NCBI RefSeq assembly: GCF_013407955.1
Contig: NZ_JACCBU010000001.1
Span: forward strand, 2,232,001-2,296,000
Length of the DNA: 64,000 bases
Reading direction: 5' to 3'
Origin: Microlunatus parietis
GTDB lineage: Bacteria > Actinomycetota > Actinomycetes > Propionibacteriales > Propionibacteriaceae
Both the position numbers and the translations under genes were made by a program. A model generated the notes under the pieces. It searched no databases, was not told the origin of the DNA, and saw only the letters and a program-made list of their open reading frames with translations. How positions within the stretch are numbered: the stretch's first letter is position 1; each line of letters starts with the position of its first letter. Shown one piece after another: positions 16,741 to 25,160 of the stretch.

Positions 16741-17910
16741 ATGGCGATCACCAGCCCGCTCCCCCTTTTTGTGCTGGGCAGCGGCACCGATCCTGACACC
16801 GAACGCGGCGTCGAGTGCCCCGGCGAACTGCCGCCCGCGTCCGACCCGGGGCTGGTCGAACGGGCCCGCCGGGCCAAGGAGAAGCTGGGCGACCGGGTGT
16901 TCATCCTCGGCCACCACTATCAGCGGGACGAGGTGATCCAGTTCGCCGACGTCACGGGCGATTCGTTCAAGCTGGCCCGCGACGCCGCGGCCCGGCCCGG
17001 GGCGGAATACATCGTGTTCTGCGGCGTGCACTTCATGGCCGAGTCGGCCGACATCCTGACCGGCCCGGACCAGCGGGTGATCCTGCCGGACCTGGCGGCG
17101 GGCTGCTCGATGGCGGACATGGCCCGGTTGGCCCAGGTCGAGGACGCCTGGGACGTGCTCGCCGACGCCGGCGTCGCGGAGAAGACCGTCCCGGTCACGT
17201 ACATGAACTCCTCGGCCGACATCAAGGCCTTCTGCGGCCGCAACGGCGGCGTGGTCTGCACCTCGTCCAACGCCAAGCGGGTGCTCGAGTGGGCGTACCA
17301 GCAGGGCGAGAAGGTGTTCTTCCTGCCCGATCAGCACCTGGGCCGCAACACGGCCGTCCTGCAGCTCGGGTACGAACTCGACGACTGCGTCGTCTACGAC
17401 CCGCGGCAGCCGAACGGCGGGCTCACCCGGCAGCAGCTCCGCGACGCGAAAGTCATCCTGTGGCGCGGCCACTGCTCGGTGCACGGCCGGTTCACCCCGG
17501 AGGCGGTCGACGAGGCGCGGGCCCGGATCCCGGGCGTCCAGGTGCTGGTGCACCCGGAGTGCCAGCACGAGGTGGTGCTCAAGGCCGACCTGATCGGGTC
17601 GACGGAGTTCATCATCCAGACGATCGAGGCGGCCGAACCGGGCACCAAGTGGGTGATCGGCACCGAACTCAACCTGGTCCAGCGGCTGGCCAAGAATCAC
17701 CCGGAGCTGGAGATCTCCTTCCTCGAGCGCATCGTCTGCTACTGCGCGACGATGAACCGGATCGACCTGCCGCACCTGGTGCAGTCGCTGGAGAACCTGG
17801 TCGAGGGCCGCGTGGTGAACCAGATCGAGGTGGACCCGGACACCGAGCGGTCCGCGAAGCAGGCACTGCAGCGGATGCTGGACCTGCCGGGCGATTCTGC
17901 CCGGGACTGA
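16741..17910 (+). CDS. nadA: Quinolinate synthase
   Basis: The 389-residue 4Fe-4S enzyme that condenses iminoaspartate with dihydroxyacetone phosphate to quinolinate in NAD synthesis. Landmarks are VFILGHHYQRDEVIQFAD (substrate His/Tyr), YIVFCGVHFMAESADIL, LPDLAAGCSMADM (first cluster Cys), VYDPRQPNGGLT, VLVHPECQHEVV (second Cys) and RIVCYCATMNRID (third Cys). The N-terminal extension before VFILGHHY is typical of the long actinobacterial form. The ATG is preceded by a leaderless promoter. Confidence 0.97.
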   Translation: MAITSPLPLFVLGSGTDPDTERGVECPGELPPASDPGLVERARRAKEKLGDRVFILGHHYQRDEVIQFADVTGDSFKLARDAAARPGAEYIVFCGVHFMAESADILTGPDQRVILPDLAAGCSMADMARLAQVEDAWDVLADAGVAEKTVPVTYMNSSADIKAFCGRNGGVVCTSSNAKRVLEWAYQQGEKVFFLPDQHLGRNTAVLQLGYELDDCVVYDPRQPNGGLTRQQLRDAKVILWRGHCSVHGRFTPEAVDEARARIPGVQVLVHPECQHEVVLKADLIGSTEFIIQTIEAAEPGTKWVIGTELNLVQRLAKNHPELEISFLERIVCYCATMNRIDLPHLVQSLENLVEGRVVNQIEVDPDTERSAKQALQRMLDLPGDSARD

Positions 17911-17939
17911 CCGCTGACCAGGGTCGCTACCCGGGCTGA

Positions 17940-18003
17940 CATCGAGCGGGCACCAGCCGCCGGGCGTACGACGCTGTCGCCCGAGACCGGCGCCCGCTCG
18001 ATG
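17940..18003. terminator. Large bidirectional terminator hairpin
   Basis: CATCGAGCGGGC (17940-17951) and GCCCGCTCGATG (17992-18003) form a perfect 12-bp stem enclosing a second GGGCG...CGCCC stem. It lies between the convergent nadA and the small acidic gene. Confidence 0.7.
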
Positions 18004-18026
18004 GGGCTCGGTGGGAGCGTCGGTGG

Positions 18027-18341
18027 TCAGCCGCGACGCCGGAGCACGGCGACCAGGATCGCGACCGCGCCCAGCGCGGCCGTGCCTCCAAGCACGACGG
18101 CCCGCCGCAGCGGCGTCCAGTCGTCGGTGACGGCCTCACTCCCGCGGGCAGCCGGAGCGGGCTTCGCCTCGTCGGGCTCGGGATCGTTCAGCCAGTCCTC
18201 GACCTCGTCCTGCGGCTCCCCGAACATCAGGCCCTCGACGGCTCGGTCGTCCGGCTCGAGATCGCCGTCCAGCTCGAGCGGGTCGTCGTTCGGCGGTCGC
18301 CGCTCGTCGTACAACTCGTCCGGATCCCAGTCGTGCACCAT
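18027..18341 (-). CDS. Acidic tail-anchored membrane protein, unknown function
   Basis: A 104-residue protein. The first 75 residues are very acidic and probably disordered (WDPDELYDERRPPNDDPLEL, then EPQDEVEDWLNDPEPDEAK). The C-terminus is a single membrane helix (RRAVVLGGTAALGAVAILVAVL) followed by RRRG, so it is probably tail-anchored with a cytosolic acidic domain. GAGGGGG lies 8 nt before the ATG. No known family is recognised. Confidence 0.78.
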   Translation of the reverse strand: MVHDWDPDELYDERRPPNDDPLELDGDLEPDDRAVEGLMFGEPQDEVEDWLNDPEPDEAKPAPAARGSEAVTDDWTPLRRAVVLGGTAALGAVAILVAVLRRRG

Positions 18342-18423
18342 CGTGTCAACCCCCTCACCCTGTAGTCACTGTCACGTTCGGCGGGCCCGCGGAGTTCCGG
18401 GAAACGGCGGCTTGGCCAGGGGA

Positions 18424-18864
18424 TCAGCCGGAGACGAGCGGGACGGCGGCCCGGTGGCCGGCGGCCGGCCCGGTGTGGCCGCCGGTGGCGCGGCCGGTGA
18501 GCAGCTGGATCCGGATCCGGACGAGTTCACTGCCGGCGGCCGAGCCGAACCAGGTCCGCAGCCCCAGGTCGGCGAGCGACTCCAGCTCGGCCGTGCTCTC
18601 CACCCGCAGGGCTTCACCGACCGCGACGACCGTCCAGCCCTCGGCGGTCTCGGGGTCGACGGCATCGGCCTCGAAGGCCACCACACTGTGGTGTACGGCC
18701 GCGGCGAGCCGGCCGCCGTCGTCGGCCCGGAAGACGATGTCGTCGCCGCGGACCCGGTGGTTCACCACGGCGATCGCCGGCAGCGCCTGGTCGGTGTAGA
18801 CGACCCGGCCGACCGGGGTCGAGGCGAGCAGCCGGCGGCATTGCGCCTCGGACAGACTGTCCAC
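18424..18864 (-). CDS. Pyridoxamine 5'-phosphate oxidase-like FMN/F420-binding protein
   Basis: A 146-residue split-barrel protein. SLSEAQCRRLLASTPVGRVV, then ALPAIAVVNHRVRGDDIVFR and HHSVVAFEADAVDPETAEGW, then VVAVGEALRV are the standard series of short actinobacterial PPOX-like proteins, which bind FMN or F420 or degrade heme. The GTG at 18864 follows GAAGGGGG and begins at the family motif; ATGs at 18882 and 18894 are possible longer starts. The ligand is unknown. Confidence 0.85.
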   Translation of the reverse strand: MDSLSEAQCRRLLASTPVGRVVYTDQALPAIAVVNHRVRGDDIVFRADDGGRLAAAVHHSVVAFEADAVDPETAEGWTVVAVGEALRVESTAELESLADLGLRTWFGSAAGSELVRIRIQLLTGRATGGHTGPAAGHRAAVPLVSG

Positions 18865-18894
18865 GCGTCCCCCTTCGACCATGTCCCTGATCAT

Positions 18895-19280
18895 GAACCG
18901 GTGCCGTACCACGCCCCAGGGCCGAAAGACCCCCACCAGGCGGCGACCGACCCGACGTTCACCGAGCCGGGCGGAACCAGGGAGCCGGGCCGGCGGATAC
19001 CCCCACCAGCGGCGGGCCGCGGCGCTCCCTGACACCCGACGCCCGGGGTCAAACCTGTCACTCCCCGTTGTCGCCGGAACCCCCTCCGACGATTCGACAG
19101 TGCGCCGCTCGTTCGCCCGGCCCCGTTGGCGCCGGCCCGGCTCCAGGGACCACTGTCGACCGGCCCGGGATCCGGCCGCCACTGCCGTTGGGCCCGCCGA
19201 CTCGGGACGTTCGGACCTAGTGTCGTGCGTAGCCCAAAGATCAGGCCCGCCGAATCCCGCCTCCTGCGGACGCGAGAAGA
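18895..19280. other. Gene-free stretch
   Basis: No gene with acceptable coding character on either strand, although open frames exist because of GC content. The first part should hold the promoter of the PPOX-like gene. Nothing else is recognised. Confidence 0.5.
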
Positions 19281-19314
19281 CCCGCCGCCGGACCTCGGTG
19301 GGTCCGGCGGCGGG
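19281..19314. terminator. Strong terminator of the MscS-like gene
   Basis: CCCGCCGCCGGACC and GGTCCGGCGGCGGG form a perfect 14-bp stem with a 6-nt loop, 30 nt past the stop codon. On the minus strand it is followed by TCTTCTC. Confidence 0.75.
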
Positions 19315-19344
19315 CCGCGACGCTGAGTGCTCGCTCGCGCCTGG

Positions 19345-20184
19345 TTACTGCCGCGGCGGCTGTCCCGGGTCGCCGGGGTACCCCGCCTGGCCCGGGTCGC
19401 CTCCGTAGCCGCCCTGACCGGGATCACCCGCATACCCGGTCTGGCCCGGATCGCCGACGTAGCCGGTCTGGTCCGCCGGCTCGGCGGCGCGCGCCGGCTG
19501 CTCCGGCGTGTTCTGCGGCGGAGCCGCCAGCTGCTCGGAGAGGTTCTGCAGCCAGCCCTCCCAACGCTGCTGCATCGGACGGATCAGGCCACCGCCGACG
19601 CCGACGATGATCACGCCGCCGATGGTGCCGAGCACCGTGATCAACACCGGGGTGGTCACCGTGGTCGCTACGCCGAGTTGGTTCACCGCCGCGATCGCAC
19701 CGAGGGCGACGACGAGGCCGTACACGAGATTGGCCAGCAGATTGGCGAACGACCGGCCGGCGAGTACAGAAAGCACGAGATCCTTGAGGACCTTGGCGAC
19801 AGCGGCCGCGATGACGACCAGGATGATCGCGACGATCACCCTCGGCAGGAACGTGATGATCGTCGTGAGCAGTTGTTCGACCGGGTTCGGCCCGAATGCA
19901 CTGAACGCGAACTGCAACGCGATCAACAACACGAAGTAGTAGACGATCTTGACGATCAATCCGCCGATGTCGATATTGGCCCGCGCGACGAACTGCTTGA
20001 GTCCGGCCTTCTCCAACAGATTCCCGAAGCCGATCTTGGACAGCAGGAGGCTGACCAACTTGGACAGCCCCTTCGCAATGAGCCATCCGATCAGCAGAAT
20101 GATCAAGAAGCCGAGCAACCGTGGCACGAATGTGACCACAGCTGATAGTCCGTCCCCTAGGGCACGGGTGAGCGCGTCGAGCAT
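19345..20184 (-). CDS. MscS-type conserved TM-helix membrane protein with C-terminal repeats
   Basis: A 279-residue inner-membrane protein with four or five helices. FVPRLLGFLIILLIGWLIAK and repeated helix-loop units (GGLIVKIVYYFVLLIALQFA, TFLPRVIVAIILVVIAAAVA) match the conserved TM helix found in mechanosensitive-channel-like proteins (PF05552-type). The soluble tail ends in four copies of GYxGDPGQ (about residues 242-276). The ATG at 20184 has GAAGGGAG upstream; a longer frame begins at 20241. It may be an osmotic channel or scaffold; channel activity is inferred only. Confidence 0.82.
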   Translation of the reverse strand: MLDALTRALGDGLSAVVTFVPRLLGFLIILLIGWLIAKGLSKLVSLLLSKIGFGNLLEKAGLKQFVARANIDIGGLIVKIVYYFVLLIALQFAFSAFGPNPVEQLLTTIITFLPRVIVAIILVVIAAAVAKVLKDLVLSVLAGRSFANLLANLVYGLVVALGAIAAVNQLGVATTVTTPVLITVLGTIGGVIIVGVGGGLIRPMQQRWEGWLQNLSEQLAAPPQNTPEQPARAAEPADQTGYVGDPGQTGYAGDPGQGGYGGDPGQAGYPGDPGQPPRQ

Positions 20185-20338
20185 CGATTTTCTCCCTTCA
20201 CCTGCGACCGGCGATGGTTCGTCGGAAGGTTGGCGTGCCACACTCGCGAATGAACCATCCCCGAGTCGGCCGACAATAATCGATATTGGAACTGTGATCA
20301 GATTCGTTTCCCGACATTGCCGCGTTCGGGAAATTCTG

Positions 20339-21694
20339 TCAAGTGTCGCGGCCGCCGTTGATCATGGCGATTCGGGATACGACCTTGGTACGCCGACGGC
20401 CGGAGGCCTCCCCGAGGGAGATCTCGTAGGCGTCCAATCGGTCCCACTCGGCCAATGTCGTGAAGTCGATCTTCTTCGCTCGCAGCAGTTCCACGATCGC
20501 TTCCGGGCCCGGTGAGTCCGGATCCGGCAGCGCCGCAAGATCAGCCAGCAGCGAGCCGACGGTCTCCGCGGCGTCCGACTTCGTGTGGCCGATCAGCCCG
20601 ACCGGTCCGCGCCGGATCCAGCCGGTCGCATAGAGCCCCGGCACCACCTGGTGATCAAGATCGACGACCCGGCCGGCCGTGCCGGGGACGACGGCCTCGG
20701 CGTCGTCGAACGGTACGTCCGGCAACGGAGTCGACCGGTACCCGATCGCCCGATACACCGCCTGGACAGGCCAATCCCGGTGTTCACCGGTGAACGTGAT
20801 CGTGCCGTCGGGCCCGGTTTCGGTGCGCTCGGTCCGGAGCGTCTCGACCCGCTCGTCCCCGAGCAGCGAGACCGGTGCCGCCCGGAAGTGCAGGTGGATC
20901 CGCCGAGCCGCCCCGGTCGGCTCCCGGCCGACCCAGTCGAGCAGCGTACGCAGCACGGTCCGGCGCTGCCCGCTCCGCCCGATCGCCGCCTCCTCCGCCG
21001 CCGAGACCTCGGCGCCGACCGGGTCGACGCTCACGTCGACGCTCGGCGATTCGGCCAGCTCGCGCAGCTCCAGCGGGGTGAACTTCGCGTCCGCCGGGCC
21101 GCGGCGGGCGAACAGATGGATGTCCCGGGCGGCGTTGCCGGCCAGGCCGCGGGCCACGTTGTCGGGAATCTCGGTGGCCAGCTGTTCGGCGGCCGGCTTG
21201 GCCAGCATCCGGGCGATGTCCAGCGCGACGTTGCCGGCGCCGAGCACCGCGACCGACCGCGCGGTCAGCGGCCAGTCCCGCGGCACGTCCGGATGGCCGT
21301 TGTACCAGGCCACGAAGTCGGCGCCGCCGTGGCTTCCGGGCAAGTCGGCCCCGGGAATGGTCAGCGGCCGGTCCGTCGCGGCCCCGGTCGCGACGACGAC
21401 CGCGTGGTAGCACTGCCGCAGCTCCGCCAGCTTCAGGTCGCCGCCGTACTCGACGTTGCCGAAGAACCGGATCTCCGGCGCCGCCAGCGCCGCCCGCAAC
21501 GCGACCACGACCTCCTTGATCCGCTGGTGATCGGGCGCGGTGCCGTACCGGACCAGCCCGTACGGAGTCGGCAGCCGGTCGAACACGTCGACCAGCACCC
21601 GCACACCGTGCCCCGGACCCGCCGCCACCAGCCCGGCCGCCGCATAGATCCCGGCCGGCCCCGCACCCACGACCGCCACCCGCACCGTCCGCAC
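20339..21694 (-). CDS. fprA: Ferredoxin-NADP+ reductase, FprA/adrenodoxin-reductase type
   Basis: A 451-residue FAD enzyme that exchanges electrons between NADPH and ferredoxins. VAVVGAGPAGIYAAAGLV is the FAD Rossmann motif. FDRLPTPYGLVRYGTAPDHQRIK and SVAVLGAGNVALDIARMLAKP (NADP motif) identify the adrenodoxin-reductase group, with GWIRRGPVGLIGHTKSDAAET near the C-terminus. Redox partners are probably ferredoxins encoded elsewhere. A striking palindrome overlaps its probable promoter, so it is likely regulated. Confidence 0.95.
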   Translation of the reverse strand: MRTVRVAVVGAGPAGIYAAAGLVAAGPGHGVRVLVDVFDRLPTPYGLVRYGTAPDHQRIKEVVVALRAALAAPEIRFFGNVEYGGDLKLAELRQCYHAVVVATGAATDRPLTIPGADLPGSHGGADFVAWYNGHPDVPRDWPLTARSVAVLGAGNVALDIARMLAKPAAEQLATEIPDNVARGLAGNAARDIHLFARRGPADAKFTPLELRELAESPSVDVSVDPVGAEVSAAEEAAIGRSGQRRTVLRTLLDWVGREPTGAARRIHLHFRAAPVSLLGDERVETLRTERTETGPDGTITFTGEHRDWPVQAVYRAIGYRSTPLPDVPFDDAEAVVPGTAGRVVDLDHQVVPGLYATGWIRRGPVGLIGHTKSDAAETVGSLLADLAALPDPDSPGPEAIVELLRAKKIDFTTLAEWDRLDAYEISLGEASGRRRTKVVSRIAMINGGRDT

Positions 21695-21729
21695 CGTACC
21701 TCCGAATTAGGAAACGTTCTTCTTGCATA

Positions 21730-21766
21730 ATCCTAGTCGGTCGGTTTTTCACGTAACGTGAAAAAC
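21730..21766 (-). promoter_or_regulatory. fprA promoter with 23-bp palindromic operator
   Basis: GTTTTTCACGT-a-ACGTGAAAAAC (21744-21766) is a perfect palindrome of 11-bp arms. On the minus strand a TAGGAT (21735-21730) sits where a -10 would place its -35 inside the palindrome. The first arm also supplies the T-run of the upstream terminator. Confidence 0.6.
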
Positions 21767-21805
21767 TGGCGCTCTACCAGAGAAACTTCCCTGGTAAAGC
21801 GCCAG
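21766..21805 (-). terminator. Rho-independent terminator of the pspA operon
   Basis: CTGGCGCT-c-TACCAG and CTGGTA-a-AGCGCCAG form a 15-bp stem with one mismatch and a 10-nt loop. On the minus strand it is followed directly by TTTTT. Confidence 0.8.
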
Positions 21806-21827
21806 TAAAGGTGGTGAAGAGGCCTGC

Positions 21828-22109
21828 TCAGCCGGGGATCAGGCCCTCTTCGGAGTCGTCCAGCAGCTGCCGTACCTCGTCGAGGGTCGCATCCGACGAC
21901 GGCAGGATGAGGTCGGAGTCGTGCAGTTCGTCGGCCGGCAGCTCGGAGCCGGAGCGGACCTTCTCCAGCAGTTCGTGCAGGGCCGTGGCGAGCCGGTCGG
22001 CGTCGTTCGCCGTCACCGCCTGCTCGACGGCATCGTCCAGGGCGTTCAGTTCGGCGAAGGCGTCTTCGGCGAGGCGCCACTGGCCCTCGCCGAGAATCCG
22101 GACGATCAT
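21828..22109 (-). CDS. PspA-associated protein (PspAA)
   Basis: A 93-residue cytosolic protein of the PspAA family, which accompanies actinobacterial PspA. MIVRILGEGQWRLAEDAFAE is followed by LNALDDAVEQAVTANDADRL and an acidic C-terminus (LPSSDATLDEVRQLLDD). It overlaps the 3' end of pspA by 4 nt, so it is translationally coupled and probably acts with PspA in envelope stress. An intrinsic terminator follows. Confidence 0.88.
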   Translation of the reverse strand: MIVRILGEGQWRLAEDAFAELNALDDAVEQAVTANDADRLATALHELLEKVRSGSELPADELHDSDLILPSSDATLDEVRQLLDDSEEGLIPG

Positions 22110-22966
22110 CGCAGGTCGCCCTGGTTCGGCTGCTGCTGCGCCGGCTGGCCCAGCGTCGGATCCGAGGCCGCGGGCTGCTGCGGCGCGGCCTGCTGCTGCG
22201 GAGTCGCCTGCTGCTGCGGGGCGGCGGCCGGTTGGCCCTCGATCGCCTGCGGCGCCGAGCTGCCGGCGCCGAGTGATGCCTTCATCTGGGCCAGCTCGTT
22301 CTCCACGTCGGAGGTCGAGGCGAGCTGCTCCAGCTCGAGCGTGATGTCGTCCTTGGCGGTGCCGGTCGGGTCTTCCAGCGCACCGGAGGCCAGCAGTTCG
22401 TCGATCGCGCCGGCCCGGGCCTGCATCTCAGCGGTCTTGTCCTCGGCCCGCTGGATCGCCATGCCGACGTCGCCCATCTCCTCGCTGATGCCGGAGAAGG
22501 CCTCGTTGATCCGGGTCTGCGCCTCGGCGGCCGAGTAGGTCGCCTTGATGGTCTCCTTGCGGGTCCGGAAGGAGTCGACCTTCGCCTGCAGCCGCTGGCT
22601 GGCGCGGGTCAGCTTCTCCTCCTCGCCCTGCAGCTGCGCGTGTTGGGTCTGCAGGTCCGCCATCTGCTGCTGGATCCCGGACCGGCGGGTCAGCGCCTCG
22701 CGGGCCAGGTCCTCGCGGCCGATCTGCAACGCCTTCTGCGCCTGCTGGGTCAGCTTGTCGGCCTGAGTGCTGAGGCCGTTGGCCTGCAGCTCGACCCGCT
22801 TTCGGCTGGTCGCGACATCGGCCACCCCGCGGCGCACCTTCTGCAGCAGCTCCAGCTGGCGCTGGTAAGAGTAGTCAAGGGTCTGACGCGGATCTTCCAA
22901 CTTGTCCAAGGCCTTGTCGGTCTTGGCGCGAAAGATCAGCGAGATGCGCTGAAAGATGCCACTCAT
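22106..22966 (-). CDS. pspA: PspA/IM30 envelope-stress protein with Gln/Pro/Ala-rich tail
   Basis: A 286-residue ESCRT-III-like membrane-remodelling protein. The amphipathic start MSGIFQRISLIFRAKTDKAL and the long coiled-coil hairpin (residues 20-215, e.g. DPRQTLDYSYQRQLELLQKV) are typical PspA. The last 55 residues form a low-complexity tail of APQQQATPQQQ-type repeats, absent from classical PspA and possibly a disordered interaction region. It is the first gene of the pspA-pspAA operon. Confidence 0.92.
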   Translation of the reverse strand: MSGIFQRISLIFRAKTDKALDKLEDPRQTLDYSYQRQLELLQKVRRGVADVATSRKRVELQANGLSTQADKLTQQAQKALQIGREDLAREALTRRSGIQQQMADLQTQHAQLQGEEEKLTRASQRLQAKVDSFRTRKETIKATYSAAEAQTRINEAFSGISEEMGDVGMAIQRAEDKTAEMQARAGAIDELLASGALEDPTGTAKDDITLELEQLASTSDVENELAQMKASLGAGSSAPQAIEGQPAAAPQQQATPQQQAAPQQPAASDPTLGQPAQQQPNQGDLR

Positions 22967-23211
22967 GACGAGAGCTGGTCCTTCCGATGGCGGATGTGCG
23001 GTCCCCGGCTTGGCTGAGGGTCGACTGAACTGAGGTCAACCCTATGCCCGCCATGGTAACGAGCCCACGGTGCCGGGCCGAAGAGTTTGGGCATTTGGGT
23101 TGCATCCCTGAGAGAATCGGAGCTCCGGCAGGGCATGCGCCCTACGCCGAAGTACGCAGCCGACCCGACGAGCCGCGTACCGCAGAGAGATCGAGAAGCC
23201 GAGAGGGACCC

Positions 23212-23778
23212 GTGGCACTGTTCCGCCGCCGTACCGAAGCCGCTCCGGAGCCGGAGCAGCCGGAACCGACCCCGTCGCCGGCCGGCGGGCCGGCCAAGAA
23301 GGACCGGCCGACGCCGACGCGCAAGGAGGCCGAGGCGCTCCGCCGGCAACGCGTCGGCCGCAACCTGAACTCCAAGGAGGCCAAGCGGGAGGCCACCCGC
23401 CGGTCCCGCGAGGAACGGCTCCGGTTGATGAACGAGCGCGAGGCGACACCGGAGAAGGTGCTGCTCCGCGACTACGTCGACTCCCGGTTCAACATCGGCG
23501 AGTTCGTCCTGCCGGCCCTGGTCGTGATCTTGGCGCTGACCTTCCTGAACACGGTGTTCCCGTTCGTCACCTACATCACCACGGTGTTGATGTACGTCTT
23601 CCTGCTGGTCGCCGTGATCGACGTGTTTCTGATGTGGCGCGGCTTCAAGAAGGTGCTGGCCGACCGGCTGCCGCGGGCGTCCACCCGGGGCCTGCTGATG
23701 TACGGCATGAACCGCTGCATCCAGATCCGTCGCTTCCGGATCCCGCCGCCCCGGGTCAAGCGCGGCGAAGGATACTGA
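23212..23778 (+). CDS. DUF3043 membrane protein
   Basis: A 188-residue protein of the actinobacterial DUF3043 family. A Pro/Glu-rich, basic N-terminal region (RKEAEALRRQRVGRNLNSKE) is followed by RLMNEREATPEKVLLRDYVD and two membrane helices (FVLPALVVILALTFLNTVF and TTVLMYVFLLVAVIDVFLMW), then a basic tail. The start is the GTG at 23212 with GAGAGGGA upstream. Function unknown; it is divergent from pspA. Confidence 0.9.
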   Translation: MALFRRRTEAAPEPEQPEPTPSPAGGPAKKDRPTPTRKEAEALRRQRVGRNLNSKEAKREATRRSREERLRLMNEREATPEKVLLRDYVDSRFNIGEFVLPALVVILALTFLNTVFPFVTYITTVLMYVFLLVAVIDVFLMWRGFKKVLADRLPRASTRGLLMYGMNRCIQIRRFRIPPPRVKRGEGY

Positions 23779-23794
23779 CGCCGGTGCCGCCAGC

Positions 23795-24913
23795 GTGAGC
23801 GCGCTCTACCGGCAGCTGTACGAGAAGCTGCGGGCCGACATCGAGCAGCACCGGATCGCGGTCGGCGACCGGCTGCCGCCCGAGGCCGAGTTGGTCGAGA
23901 CGCACCAGGTCAGCTCGATCACGATCAAGCGCGCCCTCGATCTGCTCCGGGCGGACGGTTTCATCGTCCGCCGGCCGCGGCTCGGCACGTTCGTGATCAG
24001 CGACGTCCAGACCGCCGGCCTGGCCGAGCACGCCGGCGGCGGTGCCCGGCCGCTGATCGGCTGCGTGATCACGAACTTCGACGACACGTTCGGGACCAAG
24101 ATCATCGGTGGTGCCATCGACGAGGCGCAGGACCGGGCGACGCTGGTGATCAACCGCAGCCTGGGCGACCAGAGTGCCGAGGACCGGCTGATCCGGGCCC
24201 TGGTCGACTCCGGCGCGAAGGCGATCATCCTGGAGCCGAGCTCGTCCGAGTTCGTACCGCCGGTGGTGCTGGAGTTGATCACCCGTTCGTTCCCGCTGGT
24301 GATCATCGACCGGCTGCTGGACGGGGTCCCGGTCTCCACCATCGCCTCGGACAACGTTGCCGGGGCACGGGAGGCGACCGAGCATCTGATCGACCTGGGT
24401 CACCGCCGGATCGGCTTGATCACCAGCGCCGGCCCGGTGTCCACCCTGGACGAGCGCCGGCGCGGCTTCCTGCTGGCGAACGCGACCGCGAGCGTCGATC
24501 ACGACGAGCGCAACGAGTTCCGCGGGGTGGAGTCGACCCGGCCGTTCTCCGACACCCCGATCGAGGACGACATCGAGGCGCTGACCGAGTTCGTCGCCGC
24601 GCGGCGCGACCTGACCGGCTTCGTCGTCTCCGAGTTCAACATCGCGCTGTTGCTCCGCGAGGCCTGCCGCCGGCTCGACCTGGAGATCCCGCGGCACCGC
24701 TCCGTGGTCTGCTTCGACCACCCGGACCTGTTCTTCGACCGGGCCGCCTTCCGGTTCACCCACATCCGGCAGGATCAGGACGCCCTCGGCCGCCGCTCCG
24801 TCGAGCAGGCGCTGGCCCAGATCGACGACCCCGGCGCGATCGGCAAGCACACCCTGCCGACCACCCTGGTCCCCGGCGATTCCACCCGCAAGCTGCGGAC
24901 CCGGAAGGGCTGA
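23795..24913 (+). CDS. GntR-type HTH / LacI-type ligand-binding regulator
   Basis: A 372-residue fused regulator. Residues 1-70 are a GntR winged helix (LYEKLRADIEQHRIAVGDRLP, VSSITIKRALDLLRADGF and the wing RRPRLGTFV). Residues 85-360 are a periplasmic-binding-protein/LacI sugar-sensing domain (IGCVITNFDDTFGTKIIGGA, FPLVIIDRLLDGVPVSTIAS, HLIDLGHRRIGLITS). This AraR-like architecture usually controls sugar-use genes. The nearest candidates are the GH76/ABC genes from 25905, though no operator match has been shown. Start GTG. Confidence 0.88.
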   Translation: MSALYRQLYEKLRADIEQHRIAVGDRLPPEAELVETHQVSSITIKRALDLLRADGFIVRRPRLGTFVISDVQTAGLAEHAGGGARPLIGCVITNFDDTFGTKIIGGAIDEAQDRATLVINRSLGDQSAEDRLIRALVDSGAKAIILEPSSSEFVPPVVLELITRSFPLVIIDRLLDGVPVSTIASDNVAGAREATEHLIDLGHRRIGLITSAGPVSTLDERRRGFLLANATASVDHDERNEFRGVESTRPFSDTPIEDDIEALTEFVAARRDLTGFVVSEFNIALLLREACRRLDLEIPRHRSVVCFDHPDLFFDRAAFRFTHIRQDQDALGRRSVEQALAQIDDPGAIGKHTLPTTLVPGDSTRKLRTRKG

Positions 24914-24920
24914 GGGCCCG

Positions 24921-25160
24921 TCAGTCGGACTCAGGCCCGTCGCCGTAGCTGAGCAGGTCGCCGGGCTGGCACTCCAGAACCTCGCAGAGTGCGGCCAGGG
25001 TGGAGAACCGGACCGCCTTGGCCCGGCCGTTCTTGAGGATGGACAGGTTCACCGGGGACAGGCCCACCCGTTCGGCAAGCTCGGTGAGCGTCAGGTCGCG
25101 CTCGCTCAGCAGCCGGTCGAGATGGACACCGATCGCCTGGGCTGAGCCGGCACGCACCAT
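24921..25160 (-). CDS. Small XRE-family regulator (DUF2975 partner)
   Basis: A 79-residue single HTH domain (VHLDRLLSERDLTLTELAER, then VGLSPVNLSILKNGRAKAVR, then LEVLECQPGDLLSY), the Cro/CI form always found beside DUF2975 membrane proteins. Its ATG overlaps the stop of that membrane gene (TGATG), giving translational coupling. It probably represses its own operon in response to the membrane partner. Confidence 0.9.
   Translation of the reverse strand: MVRAGSAQAIGVHLDRLLSERDLTLTELAERVGLSPVNLSILKNGRAKAVRFSTLAALCEVLECQPGDLLSYGDGPESD

Noticed and set aside
18891..19433. 180-codon minus-strand open frame in the gap before the MscS-like gene
   Set aside because: Its composition is almost only Arg/Gly/Pro/Ser, it crosses a strong terminator and it overlaps the real gene.
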